Position numbers and translations under genes: made by a program. Below, in pieces: positions 51,201-59,908 of a stretch of DNA of 64,000 bases; the first letter of the stretch is position 1; each line of letters begins with the position of its first letter. The notes beneath the pieces were generated by a model. It ran no database searches. It saw only the letters and a program-made list of their open reading frames with translations, and was not told the origin of the DNA. This stretch comes from Nocardia elegans NBRC 108235. Its GTDB lineage: Bacteria; Actinomycetota; Actinomycetes; Mycobacteriales; Mycobacteriaceae. The stretch spans positions 1-64,000 of the forward strand of contig NZ_BDBF01000034.1 in NCBI RefSeq assembly GCF_001612845.1, read 5' to 3'.

Positions 51201-51621
51201 CCATCGGAGCGGAGCCGAATATCGTTGCCGCGTCGCGGGTTTCACCCAGCGACAATTCGGCCCCGAACACCGTCGGCAGCCCCCATTCGGCGGCGGCCTC
51301 GGCGAAACGCACCACCCCGTAGAAGCCGTTGTGATCGGTGAGCGCCAGCGCCTCGAGCCCCAGCCGCACCGCCTCCTCCACCAACTCCTCGGGTTGGCAG
51401 GCGCCGTCGAGAAAGCTGTAGGCCGAATGCGTATGCAATTCCGCATACGGCACCAGCGGACCGCTCGGCTCCGGCCGCGTCCCCGCCCGGTATTCGCCGC
51501 GCGTATGCGACCACGCCGGGCTGTCCCCGCCGTCACCCGGCGGGGTGGCCCCGCGCCCGGGCAGACCGGAGAGCACCCGCTCCATTTCCGCCCAGGTGGG
51601 CGGGCCGTTTCCCCAGCCCAT
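48280..51621 (-). CDS. dnaE2: error-prone DNA polymerase DnaE2
   Basis: 1113 aa from ATG 51621. An N-terminal PHP domain (YAELHTHSAYSFLDGACQPE, LALTDHNGFYG) is followed by the C-family palm/fingers with the catalytic Asp cluster PDIDLDIESDRREEAI. Then come the helix-hairpin-helix and an OB-fold C-terminus ending in RGRVQNAEGVVSVVAEHLQ. The length is shorter than the replicative DnaE1, as expected for DnaE2. It performs mutagenic translesion synthesis in the SOS response with ImuA' and ImuB. A LexA box lies 22 bp before its start. Confidence 0.96.
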   Translation of the reverse strand: MGWGNGPPTWAEMERVLSGLPGRGATPPGDGGDSPAWSHTRGEYRAGTRPEPSGPLVPYAELHTHSAYSFLDGACQPEELVEEAVRLGLEALALTDHNGFYGVVRFAEAAAEWGLPTVFGAELSLGETRDAATIFGSAPMDDSQPRTGAPDPSGPHLLVLARGQEGYRRLSREMSAAHMVAGEKGILRYDLDRLAAAADGHWHILTGCRKGHVRRALEQGDAEAEAALRRLMDLFGRDRVSVELTHHGVPDDDECNARLIALATRLDVPVIATTAAHFATPAQGRRAMALAAVRARCSLDDIDGWLPPTGGAHLRSGAEMARLFAEYPQAVAGAVDLARACAFDLRLIAPELPPFDVPPGHDENSWLRELTLAGARDRYGPPEGNPKAYRQIEHELRIITELNFPGYFLVVHDIVHFCKQNDILCQGRGSAANSAVCYAIGITNVDPVANDLLFERFLAPERDGPPDIDLDIESDRREEAIQHVYRKYGREYAAQVANVITYRGKSAVRDAARALGFSPGQQDAFSKQVSRWTGVASETHTDIPDRVLELAGEIEGLPRHLGIHSGGMVICDRPIADVCPVEWARMPGRSVLQWDKDDCAAAGLVKFDLLGLGMLSALHYMIDLVREHKGEVVELHALDLTESAVYEMLARADSVGVFQVESRAQMATLPRLRPRAFYDLVVEVALIRPGPIQGGSVHPYIRRRNGREEVTLDHPALESSLARTLGIPLFQEQLMQMAIDIAGFTATEADQLRRAMGSKRSPQRMERLRGRFYQGMRDLHGITGELADRIYEKIYAFANFGFPESHSQSFAALVFYSAWFKLHHPAAFCAGLLNAQPMGFYSPQSLVADARRHGVVVHGPDINHSLAGATLEQRGTQVRLGLSAVRHIGDELAEKIVAARSSGPYRSFLDLTGRVELTVPQAEALATAGALASIESASGHGLDRRQALWAAGAAAGERSDRLPGTGAVTDAPALPGMSELEMAAADVWATGVSPGRYPTEFLRPRLDELGVVAANRLLAVPDGSKVLIGGAVTHRQRPATASGVTFINLEDETGMVNVVCSVGLWRRYRRIAQGAPALLIRGRVQNAEGVVSVVAEHLQRMDLRMASKSRDFR

Positions 51622-51643
51622 ATCGGCACACACCTTCGTAGAT

Positions 51644-51659
51644 TCGAACGTATATTCGA
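51644..51659. promoter_or_regulatory. LexA (SOS) box of dnaE2
   Basis: TCGAACGTATATTCGA matches the mycobacterial-type SOS box TCGAAC-N4-GTTCGA with one mismatch. It is 22 bp upstream of dnaE2. The reverse complement is identical to the box upstream of imuA' at 60074-60089. Confidence 0.9.
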
Positions 51660-51709
51660 TACCGAGCCTAACTCGTGGGCGCAACGTTCGGAAGGCGGCC
51701 CCGCCGCGA

Positions 51710-52425
51710 TCAGCGGGTCCGGACGAATATCCCGCCGACCACCGCCGCGACGAGCAGTGCGAGGACGGCGATCACCAGCGACGTCCGCAGGCCGCCGAGG
51801 AAGTCACCGGCCACCAGCGTGCCGAATACCGCGACCCCGACCGCGCCGCCGACCTGCCGTGCCGTGTTGAGCTGCGCGGACGCCACACCTGCCCGGGCGG
51901 CCGGCACGCTCTCCAGCACCGCGCTGGTCATCGCCGGCACGACCGTTCCCGCACCGAAGCCGACCGGGCCGGTCGCCACCCAGATCATCCACAGCGGAGC
52001 ATCCGCACCGGCCAGAACGAGCAGCAGCAGACCACCCGCGAAGGCGAGCTGCCCACCGACGATCGGCGAGCGCGGGCCGACCGCGGCGGTGATCCGGCCT
52101 CCGAGCAGATTCGCGGTCAGCGCGGCCAGGTTCATCGGCAGGAATACCAGCCCGGTCACCAGCGCCGAATCACCGCGCTGCTCCTGCAGAAACAGCGACA
52201 GCAGGAAGACGATGCCGTAGTAGGCGAAGTTCTGCACGAAGCCGACGACCGAGGCGGCCGAGAAGGCAGGGTGCGCGAACAGATCCAACGGCAACATCGG
52301 GTCCGCCACCCGGCGCTCCCAACGGACGAAGAAGACCGCACCGGCCGCCGCCGCGATCAATCCGGTCAGCACCGGCGCCGAGCTCCAGCCCCGGTGGCCA
52401 CCCTCGATCAAGCCGTAGGTCGACC
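51710..52425 (-). pseudogene. 3' remnant of a DHA2-type MFS transporter gene
   Basis: About 235 codons encode only the C-terminal half of a 14-helix drug exporter (TYGLIEGGHRGWSSAPVLTG onward, with WERRVADPMLPLDLF and helices through FLGGLRTSLVIAVLALLVAA). No start codon or N-terminal half exists upstream; the frame runs into the antisense of an MmyB-type regulator remnant. The join near 52420 therefore marks a deletion that removed the 5' half. Confidence 0.8.
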
Positions 52426-52822
52426 GAACAACGTCCGCTATGTCTTCACCGACCCTGAGGCGAGGCAACGCTTTTCGGACTGGGACGAGATAGCCGCCGA
52501 CTCGGTGGCACATCTGCGTGCGGCCACCGGTCGGCGGCCGGACGATCCGACGCTGCGCCGGCTGGTGGCCGACCTGCACGCCCGGAGCGCTCCTTTCCGG
52601 GAACTGTGGGCCGATCACGAACTGCGGCACAAGGTCAGCGGGCACAAACGGCTGTACCACCCACTCGTCGGCGCCTTCACGCTCGACTACGTGGTGCTGA
52701 CGGTTCCGAATGTGCCGGGGCAGCGGTTGGTGGCCTACAGCGCCGAACCCGGCACGATCGCGTACGACGCGCTGGTACGGCCGGCGGCGGCTGCGCCCCG
52801 GGCATCCACCGTCGCGGGCTGA
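52415..52822 (+). pseudogene. 3' remnant of an MmyB-like HTH regulator gene
   Basis: About 130 codons encode the C-terminal part of an MmyB-type ligand-binding domain: NNVRYVFTDPEARQRFSDW, then DPTLRRLVADLHARSAPFRE, HPLVGAFTLDYVVL and LVAYSAEPGTIAYDALV. The helix-turn-helix and first half of the domain (about 150 residues) are absent, and the frame upstream is antisense MFS sequence. It lies head-to-head with the MFS remnant, consistent with loss of both 5' ends in one deletion. Confidence 0.8.
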
Positions 52823-52951
52823 CCAGGGGAAGCGGTCGGCCGCAGGCCGGAACAGACCGCCGCTGGAATCTCACTGATTCGAATCCTTTTCGCGAATATC
52901 GGCTCGCCCTAATGTCACGGGCGAATCGACGGCGGGAAGGAAAGGGACCCC

Positions 52952-54301
52952 ATGTCTGTACTGGAGTCCGCGCCGGCGAGTACGCGCGCCGCGGGGCAGC
53001 ACGAGGATCATTCGAAACATCTCGGCGCCGCCGAAACCCGGACAGCGGTGGCGGCGAGCCTGATCGGCACCACGGTCGAGTGGTACGACTTCTTCCTCTA
53101 TTCCACCGCCGCGGGCATCGTATTCAACAAACTGTTCTTCCCGGATACGAGCGCGTTCGTCGGAACCATGTTGTCGTTCGCGACATTCGCGGTCGGTTTC
53201 GTGATGCGCCCGATCGGCGGATTGGTTTTCGGCCATATCGGGGACCGCATCGGGCGCAAACGTACCCTCGCGCTGACCATGGCGATCATGGGCGGATCGA
53301 CCGCGCTGATGGGCGTGCTGCCGACCAGCGCCGCGATCGGTATCGCGGCGCCGATTCTGTTGCTGGCGTTGCGGATTCTGCAGGGTTTCGCACTCGGCGG
53401 GGAATGGGCCGGTGCGGTACTGCTGGCCGTGGAACACAGTCCCCGCACGAAGGTCGGCCGGTTCGGCAGCTATCCGCAGATCGGTTTGGCGCTCGGGCTC
53501 GCGCTCGGCACCGGAGTCTTCGCCCTGCTGCGTTCGGTCCTGAGCGAACAGGCGTTTCTCGACTACGGCTGGCGAATCGCCTTCGGCGCCAGCGTGGTGC
53601 TGGTGGTTATCGGCCTGGTGGTGCGGCTGAAAATCGACGAGACGCCGGCATTCCGGGAAATCGACCGGCTCAATCGAATCTCGAAAGTGCCTGTGGTCGA
53701 ACTGTTCCGGAACGCGCGCACCCGGCGCAACACCGTTCTCGGCCTGCTCTCGCGGTGGGGCGAGGGCGCGGCGTTCAATACCTGGGGCGTCTTCGCGATC
53801 AGTTTCGCGACCGGGCATCTCGGTTTCGAACAGGTCCCGGTACTGCTCGCGGTGACCATCGCCGCGGTCGTGATGGCCGCACTCATTCCGGTATCCGGAA
53901 AGCTGACCGACACATTCGGGCCGCGCCGGGTCTATATCGCCGGTATCGCCGCGTACGGGCTGCTGGTGTATCCGGTATTCGCACTGTTCGAGGCCGGCAA
54001 TATCGTCGTCTTCACGATCGCGATCATCGCGGTGTTCGGTATCGCCCACGCCCTGTTCTACGGTGCGCAGGGCACGTTGTACGCCGGGCTGTACCCGCCC
54101 GAGGTGCGCTACACCGGACTCTCGTTCGTCTATCAGGTCTCGGGGATCTACGCCTCGGGCATCACCCCCATGATCGTCACGGCGCTGATCGCGGCGGGCG
54201 GCAAAACGCCGTGGCTCGCATGCGGCTATCTGGTGGCGACGGCGGTGATCAGCGTGGTCGCGACGCTGTTCATCAGCGAGGACGACCGGCTCACCGCCTG
54301 A
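52952..54301 (+). CDS. MHS-family (metabolite:H+ symporter) MFS transporter
   Basis: 449 aa, ATG with GGAAGGAAAGGG upstream. Twelve membrane helices. Family marks are SLIGTTVEWYDFFLYSTAAG in the first helix, GHIGDRIGRKRTLALTM at loop 2-3 and QGFALGGEWAGAVLLAVEHS, typical of ProP/ShiA/KgtP-type importers of organic acids or osmolytes. The substrate is not predictable. It lies 3' of the truncated regulator, with its own promoter region of about 130 bp. Confidence 0.92.
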   Translation: MSVLESAPASTRAAGQHEDHSKHLGAAETRTAVAASLIGTTVEWYDFFLYSTAAGIVFNKLFFPDTSAFVGTMLSFATFAVGFVMRPIGGLVFGHIGDRIGRKRTLALTMAIMGGSTALMGVLPTSAAIGIAAPILLLALRILQGFALGGEWAGAVLLAVEHSPRTKVGRFGSYPQIGLALGLALGTGVFALLRSVLSEQAFLDYGWRIAFGASVVLVVIGLVVRLKIDETPAFREIDRLNRISKVPVVELFRNARTRRNTVLGLLSRWGEGAAFNTWGVFAISFATGHLGFEQVPVLLAVTIAAVVMAALIPVSGKLTDTFGPRRVYIAGIAAYGLLVYPVFALFEAGNIVVFTIAIIAVFGIAHALFYGAQGTLYAGLYPPEVRYTGLSFVYQVSGIYASGITPMIVTALIAAGGKTPWLACGYLVATAVISVVATLFISEDDRLTA

Positions 54302-54307
54302 GCCCGC

Positions 54308-54484
54308 TCATCCGCCGGTGTACAGGGCGCGACGCCGGCGTCGCGCACGCGGGACCGCCTGTTCCGCCGCGGCGGCGGCCTCTCGTTCGGATGCCCCCGC
54401 TGCGATCGCCTTCGCCCGGGCATCGGACCCGGCCTTCTCGTCCCTGGCCGCCGATCGCCGGCGCAACGCTGTCCACAGACTCAC
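54308..54484 (-). CDS. small basic hypothetical protein
   Basis: 58 aa from GTG 54484, with GGGAGGAG six bases before (a strong site). The sequence is an Ala/Arg/Glu-rich helix (SLWTALRRRSAARDEKAG, then SEREAAAAAEQAVPRARR) ending in poly-Arg and YTGG. It is convergent with the transporter gene. Support rests on the ribosome site and helical pattern; no family recognised. Confidence 0.5.
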   Translation of the reverse strand: MSLWTALRRRSAARDEKAGSDARAKAIAAGASEREAAAAAEQAVPRARRRRRALYTGG

Positions 54485-54637
54485 CGTCGTCTCCTCCCGC
54501 ACCGATATCCGAACACCCAGCATGACGCGGGAGCGCCGGGCCGGCATCGCCCGTCAGAATGACCGGTGCGGGGCGGATGTAGTCCTCGCGACCTACCCGG
54601 CTCCCCCGCGCCGATGTGCGCAGCCCCCTTGGCAGCG

Positions 54638-54659
54638 GAACTTACTTTGGAGTAAGTTC
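54638..54659. promoter_or_regulatory. TetR-type palindrome upstream of an SDR gene
   Basis: GAACTTACT-N4-AGTAAGTTC is a perfect 9+9 palindrome placed 30 bp before the SDR start codon, where it would overlap the promoter. No regulator gene is adjacent, so the controlling protein must be encoded elsewhere. Confidence 0.65.
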
Positions 54660-54688
54660 GAGGGAAATCGACCTGCAAGGGAGCAGCG

Positions 54689-55669
54689 ATGTCGGATAAC
54701 CACGCGGCCGAACACGGCTATCTGGCCCGGCGGCGGGCACGCCGGGATCTCGCCGGTAAACATGTCGTCATCACGGGCGCCTCCTCCGGTATCGGGCGGG
54801 CGGCGGCGACCGCGGTCGCCGCCAAGGGGGCCGTGGTGCTGCTGCTCGCACGGCGCGACGAGGAACTGAACGCCGTGGTCGAGGAGATCACCGCCGCGGG
54901 CGGGCGGGCCTACGCCTACCAGTGCGACGTCACCGATTCCGACTCGGTGGACCGGACCGTGAGGTCGATTCTCGACACCCACGGCCACGTCGACATGCTG
55001 GTCAACAATGCCGGCCGCTCCATCCGGCGCGCCGTGCACCGATCCACCGACCGGCTGCACGACTTCGAACGGACCATGGCGGTCAACTACTTCGGTGCGG
55101 TGCGGATGACACTGGCACTGCTGCCCCAGATGCGGGAGCGTAAATTCGGCCACATCGTGAACATCTCGAGTGCGGGTGTTCAGGTCGCCACACCGCGGTT
55201 CGCCGCCTATCTCGCCAGTAAGGCCGCCCTGGACAAGTTCGCGGAGGTCACGGCGGCCGAGATGCTCTCCGACAACATCACTTTCACGACCATTCACATG
55301 CCGCTGGTGCGGACGCCGATGATCGCGCCCAGCGGCAAACAGGGCCCGTCGGAATCTCCCGAATGGGCGGCGGCCACCATCGTGCGCGCACTGAGCGAGC
55401 GGCCGCGGCGCATCGATGTGCCGGTGGGCACCCTGGCCGAATACGGGACGCTGTTCGCCCCGGGGATCAAGGATCGGGTCATGCACCGGTACTACCGGGC
55501 GCTGCCGGACTCCCCCGCCGCCAAGGGCGAACTGCCGGTCGAGGACGAACCGGAGTCGGAAGTGCCAGCGCTGCAGGCGAAACCACAACGCAAGCCGTCG
55601 GCGGCGGAACGGGTCACGCGCTCGACACTGCGCCGCGCCGCCCGGCTGGTTCCCGGCACCTACTGGTGA
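54689..55669 (+). CDS. short-chain dehydrogenase/reductase with C-terminal extension
   Basis: 326 aa, AAGGGAGC ribosome site. NAD(P)-binding TGASSGIG (residues about 31-38), NNAG in MLVNNAGRSIRRAV, catalytic Ser in NISSAGVQVATP and Tyr-x-x-x-Lys in FAAYLASKAALD. After residue 260 it has a 65-residue tail rich in charged residues (SPAAKGELPVEDEPE), as in mycobacterial membrane-associated SDRs of mycolate or lipid metabolism. A palindromic operator lies just upstream. Confidence 0.9.
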   Translation: MSDNHAAEHGYLARRRARRDLAGKHVVITGASSGIGRAAATAVAAKGAVVLLLARRDEELNAVVEEITAAGGRAYAYQCDVTDSDSVDRTVRSILDTHGHVDMLVNNAGRSIRRAVHRSTDRLHDFERTMAVNYFGAVRMTLALLPQMRERKFGHIVNISSAGVQVATPRFAAYLASKAALDKFAEVTAAEMLSDNITFTTIHMPLVRTPMIAPSGKQGPSESPEWAAATIVRALSERPRRIDVPVGTLAEYGTLFAPGIKDRVMHRYYRALPDSPAAKGELPVEDEPESEVPALQAKPQRKPSAAERVTRSTLRRAARLVPGTYW

Positions 55670-55740
55670 ACGCGGCAGCCGCCTCCACCCGCGTCTCTCC
55701 GTTGCGCTCGCGCCCGCCGCCGGTCACCTGCGGCGAAATG

Positions 55741-56700
55741 TCACGTGGTCTCGCGGATTTCGTCCACGACGATCGCCGACGCCGGTTTCGGGGCGGCACC
55801 GCAGCTCGCCTGGCGGGGCGGATAGCCGACGGTTCGCGTGGTGACCAGCCACCGGCGGCCGTCGGTATGGGTCACCTCCGCGGCGCCGGCGAAGGTTGCC
55901 GGATCCGATGCCGAGGCCGCCCGCTCGACAGCCGTCACCGTCAACTGGTCGAGGGCGGCCGGCACCCGTTCCCGCACCGCGATCTCCGCCACCTGCTCGA
56001 CCGGCGACAGGCCGCTTCGCCCCCGAAACCCCTTCAGCGACAGGTGGTTACGCCGCACCTGCGTCACCGCTCGGACCGCGTCCTCGCCGTCGACCCGGCC
56101 GTAGGTCAACCCCTCGGGCAGAATCACCATGGCGGGCGCGAACCGGTGCCCGCCGGTATGCGAGCACTCCCAGACCTGATCCGGATATTCGGCCGCCAGC
56201 CGGGCCGCGATCGGACGTCCCAGCCGGGCACAACACTGATCGCGCTTACCGTGTGCGCACACCAGGGTCAGCGGATCGGTCACCCGTTCACCGATTCCTG
56301 GCGCGGGACCGTTCAGCACGTGCAGATCGATATCGAGAAGTTGTTCCAGATCGGTGACGGTCAGACGTTCGCACCACGAACCCTGTGGCCGGGAGGCGGC
56401 GAGCAGAACCGTTCGCACACCGGTGAATTCGCCGCGGCCGGGACGCCGGATGAGGGTGGGGCGGACGCGCGCGGCCTTGGTGCGGGCGGCCAGTTCGGCG
56501 GTGAGCTCGGCACCGAGGACCGCATCGCCGATCACATCGCGGCCCCAGGCGCCGGGTTGTTCGATGCACAGCCAGCCGCTCACCCGGGTCGCGCTGCCCG
56601 GCAGGGGAATATCGGCCGCTGCCGCCGAACACGGCAGCCCGTCGAAATTGCTCGCGGGCGCCTGCGAGGTGGGTGGTGCGGAACGGGAATCGGCCCCCAC
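55741..56700 (-). CDS. sucrase/ferredoxin-like (thioredoxin-fold 2Fe-2S) protein
   Basis: 319 aa from GTG 56700, eight bases after GGAG and 2 nt after the hydrolase stop. Suc_Fer-like pattern: N-terminal GLPCSAAAADIPLPGSA, cysteines in CAHGKRDQCCARLGRPIA, and WECSHTGGHRFAPAMVILPE. Members bind a 2Fe-2S cluster in a thioredoxin-like fold; physiological role is unclear. It overlaps in an operon-like arrangement with the alpha/beta hydrolase upstream. Confidence 0.88.
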   Translation of the reverse strand: MGADSRSAPPTSQAPASNFDGLPCSAAAADIPLPGSATRVSGWLCIEQPGAWGRDVIGDAVLGAELTAELAARTKAARVRPTLIRRPGRGEFTGVRTVLLAASRPQGSWCERLTVTDLEQLLDIDLHVLNGPAPGIGERVTDPLTLVCAHGKRDQCCARLGRPIAARLAAEYPDQVWECSHTGGHRFAPAMVILPEGLTYGRVDGEDAVRAVTQVRRNHLSLKGFRGRSGLSPVEQVAEIAVRERVPAALDQLTVTAVERAASASDPATFAGAAEVTHTDGRRWLVTTRTVGYPPRQASCGAAPKPASAIVVDEIRETT

Positions 56701-56702
56701 GT

Positions 56703-57527
56703 TCAGCGCTCCAGGAACGGCAGCACCACCGAAGCGAACTCCCGATACCGGTCGCGGTGGATGCTGTGCCCGCAGGTGAAGGCCTCGACTCGGCAGTCCG
56801 GGACGCTGGCGCGGAAGATCTCCAACTTCTCCGGATCGACCATGCCGCCGGGACCGCCGCGCAACATCACCGTGGCTGCGGTGATATCCGCCAGCCGCTC
56901 CCACCATTCCGGATGCGGTTTGCGGAACTGCTCGAGCGCCGGAGTGGTCATCGACCGGTCGAAGGCCAGAACCGCACGCGGATGACGCAGCAGACTGGTG
57001 GTGGCATGCCACAGTTCCGGCACGGACGGCAGCCGCCGGGTGAGAGTGAGTTGTTCGTCACCGGACCGCAGCGGCAGCGGCTGTTCCTCGAGGACCAGCC
57101 GCCGGACCAGTGCCGGCCGTTCGATGGCCACCCACGAGCAGGCGTATCCGCCGAGCGAATGCCCGACCAGATCGACGGTGGCCAGTTCCAGCCGATCGCA
57201 CAGGCGCAGCAGATCCGTGCCGAAATCCTCGAACCGGTAGGAGGCGGTGTGTTCGCTGCGGCCGTGTCCGCGCAGATCGGGAATGATCACCCGGCGTCCG
57301 GATCGGATCAGCGCGGTGGCGAAGCGATCCCAGGTGTGGCCGTCGCCACCCATCCCGTGCACCAGCACCACCGGGACCTCCGAGAGCGGATGCGGCGTCG
57401 GCGCGCTGCCCGAATCCCGGTAGGCGATCTGCACCCCCGCCAGGGGCACCCGGATGACGTTCGACTCCACGATCAGCCAGGGTACGTCGCCGCGGGCGCC
57501 GTCGCCGCAGCCTGTGGGGTGTTCCAT
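56703..57527 (-). CDS. alpha/beta hydrolase
   Basis: 274 aa. Oxyanion segment VVLVHGMGGDGHTWDRF, nucleophile Ser in DLVGHSLGGYACSW and His in FTCGHSIHRDRY, with the acid Asp probably in GGMVDPEKL. An RGHGRSEHTASYRFEDF cap-entry motif is typical of epoxide-hydrolase/C-C hydrolase-like members. The first 19 residues (Gly/Asp-rich) may be untranslated. It lies 33 nt downstream of imuB on the same strand and may be co-transcribed with it. Confidence 0.88.
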   Translation of the reverse strand: MEHPTGCGDGARGDVPWLIVESNVIRVPLAGVQIAYRDSGSAPTPHPLSEVPVVLVHGMGGDGHTWDRFATALIRSGRRVIIPDLRGHGRSEHTASYRFEDFGTDLLRLCDRLELATVDLVGHSLGGYACSWVAIERPALVRRLVLEEQPLPLRSGDEQLTLTRRLPSVPELWHATTSLLRHPRAVLAFDRSMTTPALEQFRKPHPEWWERLADITAATVMLRGGPGGMVDPEKLEIFRASVPDCRVEAFTCGHSIHRDRYREFASVVLPFLER

Positions 57528-57560
57528 AGCTCGCGCCCAGGGGCATCGGCGGCACCGGCG

Positions 57561-59165
57561 CTATTCGTAGAGTCCCTCCACGTGCCAGATGTAGTCGTAG
57601 CCGAGCAACAGTAGGGCACGCTCCTCCGTGTCGAGCAGGATCTGCGTGCGGACGGCGCCTCCGGAATCGCCGGTGGCCCACCAGCGTTCGTCCAGCAGCC
57701 AGGGGCCGGCCCAGCCCACGACCCGCCACGATTTGCTGCCCCAGTGCAATTCGGCCGGTTCGGCGGTGAACATGCCGCGGTCGGTGAGCCAGATCGGGCT
57801 GCCGTCGCCGGACTGCAGCCGGACCTCGGGATGGTTGACCAGCACCACCGCGGGAGCCGGTTGCGGCAGCCGGCCCGGCCACGGCAGGCCGGGATCGGCG
57901 GCGGGAACCGCTTCCTCACCGAAGGTGATCAAGGTGACGCGTTCGACGGGACCGCGGCCGCCGCTGAGGACACCGATCCGCACCGCCTCACCGCCCAGCA
58001 GACCCTGCACCCGGGTCAGGGCGCGGCGGGCGCGCTGATCCTCCTCGCCGACCCCGCCCCAGAGCCCGAGCTGCAGCGCACCGGCCGCCACCACCTCGAC
58101 CGGCTCCAGGCGCAGCAGCGTGATCGGAGCGGACGGTGGCGGTTCGGAATCGCCCGTCCGCCCGCGTTTTCCGTTGGTCAGGGCGCGATGGGTCAGCCAG
58201 CCGTCCAGCTGCCAGCGCACCCGGTCCGCGGTGGTCTCCGGGGTGAGCGGCTGGGCACAGCGCCAGATTCTCGACAGCTGTTCCCCGGCCGCGGTTTCGG
58301 CGTGGACCGCCAGCCGGGTGCAGGCCACCGAGGCCGCCGCCAGGCGTTCGTGCAGCCGGGTGGCGAGCATGCGACCGGCGAAGGCGGCGGCATCGACCCG
58401 CTCGATCGGCGGATCGCACCGGTACTCCACCATCAGGTCCGGGGCGGGCGGGGCCGCCGAGGGCGGGCGCTCCGGTTCGGCACGGGCACACCGGTGCGCC
58501 CGAATCGCGTCGGCGCCGAACCGGGAGGCGACCTCGGCGGGCGTGAGGGCCGCGAAATCGCCGATTCGGCGTAAGCCCAAGCGGTGCAACAGATCCACCA
58601 GTTCGGCGCGCTCCGGTGGAGCCAGGCTCGGCTCCACGGCCAGCTCCCCCACCGGCAGCGGCGCCAGGAAATTCGCGGCGGCGCCCGGCGCGACGATCTG
58701 CGCCCGGCGCGCGGCTGTCACCGCGGCCGACAGTTCGTCGGCGATGCCGATCCGGCATTCCACACCGAGTGCGGCGACCGCGTCGACCAGGCGCTCGGCG
58801 GCCTCCTCCTCGGACCCGAAGTAGCGAGCGGCGCCGCGGGCGGCGAGTACCAGCAGGCCGGGACGCAAGACCTCCACTCCCGGCACCGTCGCGTCCACGG
58901 CCGTCGCCACCGGTTCGAACAGACGCGCGTCGCGGTCCGGATCCGCCTGCGCCACATGGAGGTCCGGGCAGCGCGCCTGCGCCTCGCGCCGGGTCAGACC
59001 GCGCCGCACCCCCGCGTCGCGAGCCACCGCCGAACAGGCCACCACCCGATTCGCGTACAGCACCACCACCGGTCGCAACGGTGAGAGGTCGGCCACGGCG
59101 GCCGCCGCCGCGGCCGGCCAGTCCGGACACCACACCGCCAAGACGCGAAACCCGGGTCGCTTCAT
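57561..59165 (-). CDS. imuB: ImuB, catalytically inactive Y-family polymerase-like protein
   Basis: 534 aa from ATG 59165, overlapping the imuA' stop (TGATG). The Y-family layout is kept: palm RVLAVWCPDWPAAAAAAVAD, fingers VVVLYANRVVACSAVARDAG, and little finger. The catalytic Asp/Glu residues of active enzymes are replaced (for example AVWCPDW at the first Asp position), as in mycobacterial ImuB. A clamp-binding type motif QLGLWG lies around residue 377. ImuB recruits ImuA' and DnaE2 to the beta clamp in SOS mutagenesis. Confidence 0.94.
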   Translation of the reverse strand: MKRPGFRVLAVWCPDWPAAAAAAVADLSPLRPVVVLYANRVVACSAVARDAGVRRGLTRREAQARCPDLHVAQADPDRDARLFEPVATAVDATVPGVEVLRPGLLVLAARGAARYFGSEEEAAERLVDAVAALGVECRIGIADELSAAVTAARRAQIVAPGAAANFLAPLPVGELAVEPSLAPPERAELVDLLHRLGLRRIGDFAALTPAEVASRFGADAIRAHRCARAEPERPPSAAPPAPDLMVEYRCDPPIERVDAAAFAGRMLATRLHERLAAASVACTRLAVHAETAAGEQLSRIWRCAQPLTPETTADRVRWQLDGWLTHRALTNGKRGRTGDSEPPPSAPITLLRLEPVEVVAAGALQLGLWGGVGEEDQRARRALTRVQGLLGGEAVRIGVLSGGRGPVERVTLITFGEEAVPAADPGLPWPGRLPQPAPAVVLVNHPEVRLQSGDGSPIWLTDRGMFTAEPAELHWGSKSWRVVGWAGPWLLDERWWATGDSGGAVRTQILLDTEERALLLLGYDYIWHVEGLYE

Positions 59166-59908
59166 CACGCCCCCACTGCCGACAGCGCGGTAGGCGGCGA
59201 ATCCGATTCCGGTACAAGCCATTCGACCCGGCCGTCGCGCGGGCACAGGTCGAGCGTGCCGGTGCGCTCCGGTGCGGACCGGCCGCGCACGCAGACGTTC
59301 AAGCGCACCGATCGCAACCGGCCTCGACCACGCCCCAGGCCCGAATAGCCCGCGACCCGGGTGTCGATCCGCAGCGTCGGACCGCTCCAGGCGCCACCGG
59401 TCACCACGAGCGTGGCCCCTTTGCTGCGGGCGCGGGCGGCGAGAATTCGAGTTCGGCTGGGCGGCACCGACATACCGGCCAGGCCGACCACCACCAGATC
59501 AAGGCCATCCAGCAACACTGCGGCGACCTCCACCGGGTCCGGGCCCGGTTCGGTCACCACGGCCAGCCGGCCCAGATCGGCACCCATCTCCGCGGCGGCG
59601 AGCAATCCGAGCCGCGGCAAGCCGACGGCCGCGGCGTAGCCCCCGCCGCCGGTCACCGCGGCCAGCAGACCGGTCAGCAGCGAACCCGCGCCCGAGTAGG
59701 CCACCACCGCCCCCTTCGGCATCCCGCCCTCGGGCAGCAGCCCGGCCAGCGCGGGCGGTACGGGAAGAAGCTCTCTGCGCAGTTCATCGCTTGTCGGCGG
59801 GCGTTCCACGACCTCGACCCCACGGGCCGGAACCGCGGCCATCCGCCGCCGCAGCTCCGCCAGCTGCACGGCCCGCGCATCACCAGCCGAACCCATCTCG
59901 CCGACCAC
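59165..59908 (-). CDS. imuA': ImuA' (RecA-like accessory mutagenesis protein)
   Basis: 247 aa from GTG 59908; ATG 59896 is an alternative with AGGTGG upstream. The RecA-like core is degenerate: LLPEGGMPKGAVVAYSGAGS (Walker A region without a clean GKT), YAAAVGLPRLGLLAAAEMG, and DLVVVGLAGMSVPPSRTRI. A C-terminal SVRLNVCVRGRSAP tail follows. It sits before imuB in the mutasome operon; an SOS box lies about 165 bp upstream. Confidence 0.9.
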   Translation of the reverse strand: MVGEMGSAGDARAVQLAELRRRMAAVPARGVEVVERPPTSDELRRELLPVPPALAGLLPEGGMPKGAVVAYSGAGSLLTGLLAAVTGGGGYAAAVGLPRLGLLAAAEMGADLGRLAVVTEPGPDPVEVAAVLLDGLDLVVVGLAGMSVPPSRTRILAARARSKGATLVVTGGAWSGPTLRIDTRVAGYSGLGRGRGRLRSVRLNVCVRGRSAPERTGTLDLCPRDGRVEWLVPESDSPPTALSAVGA

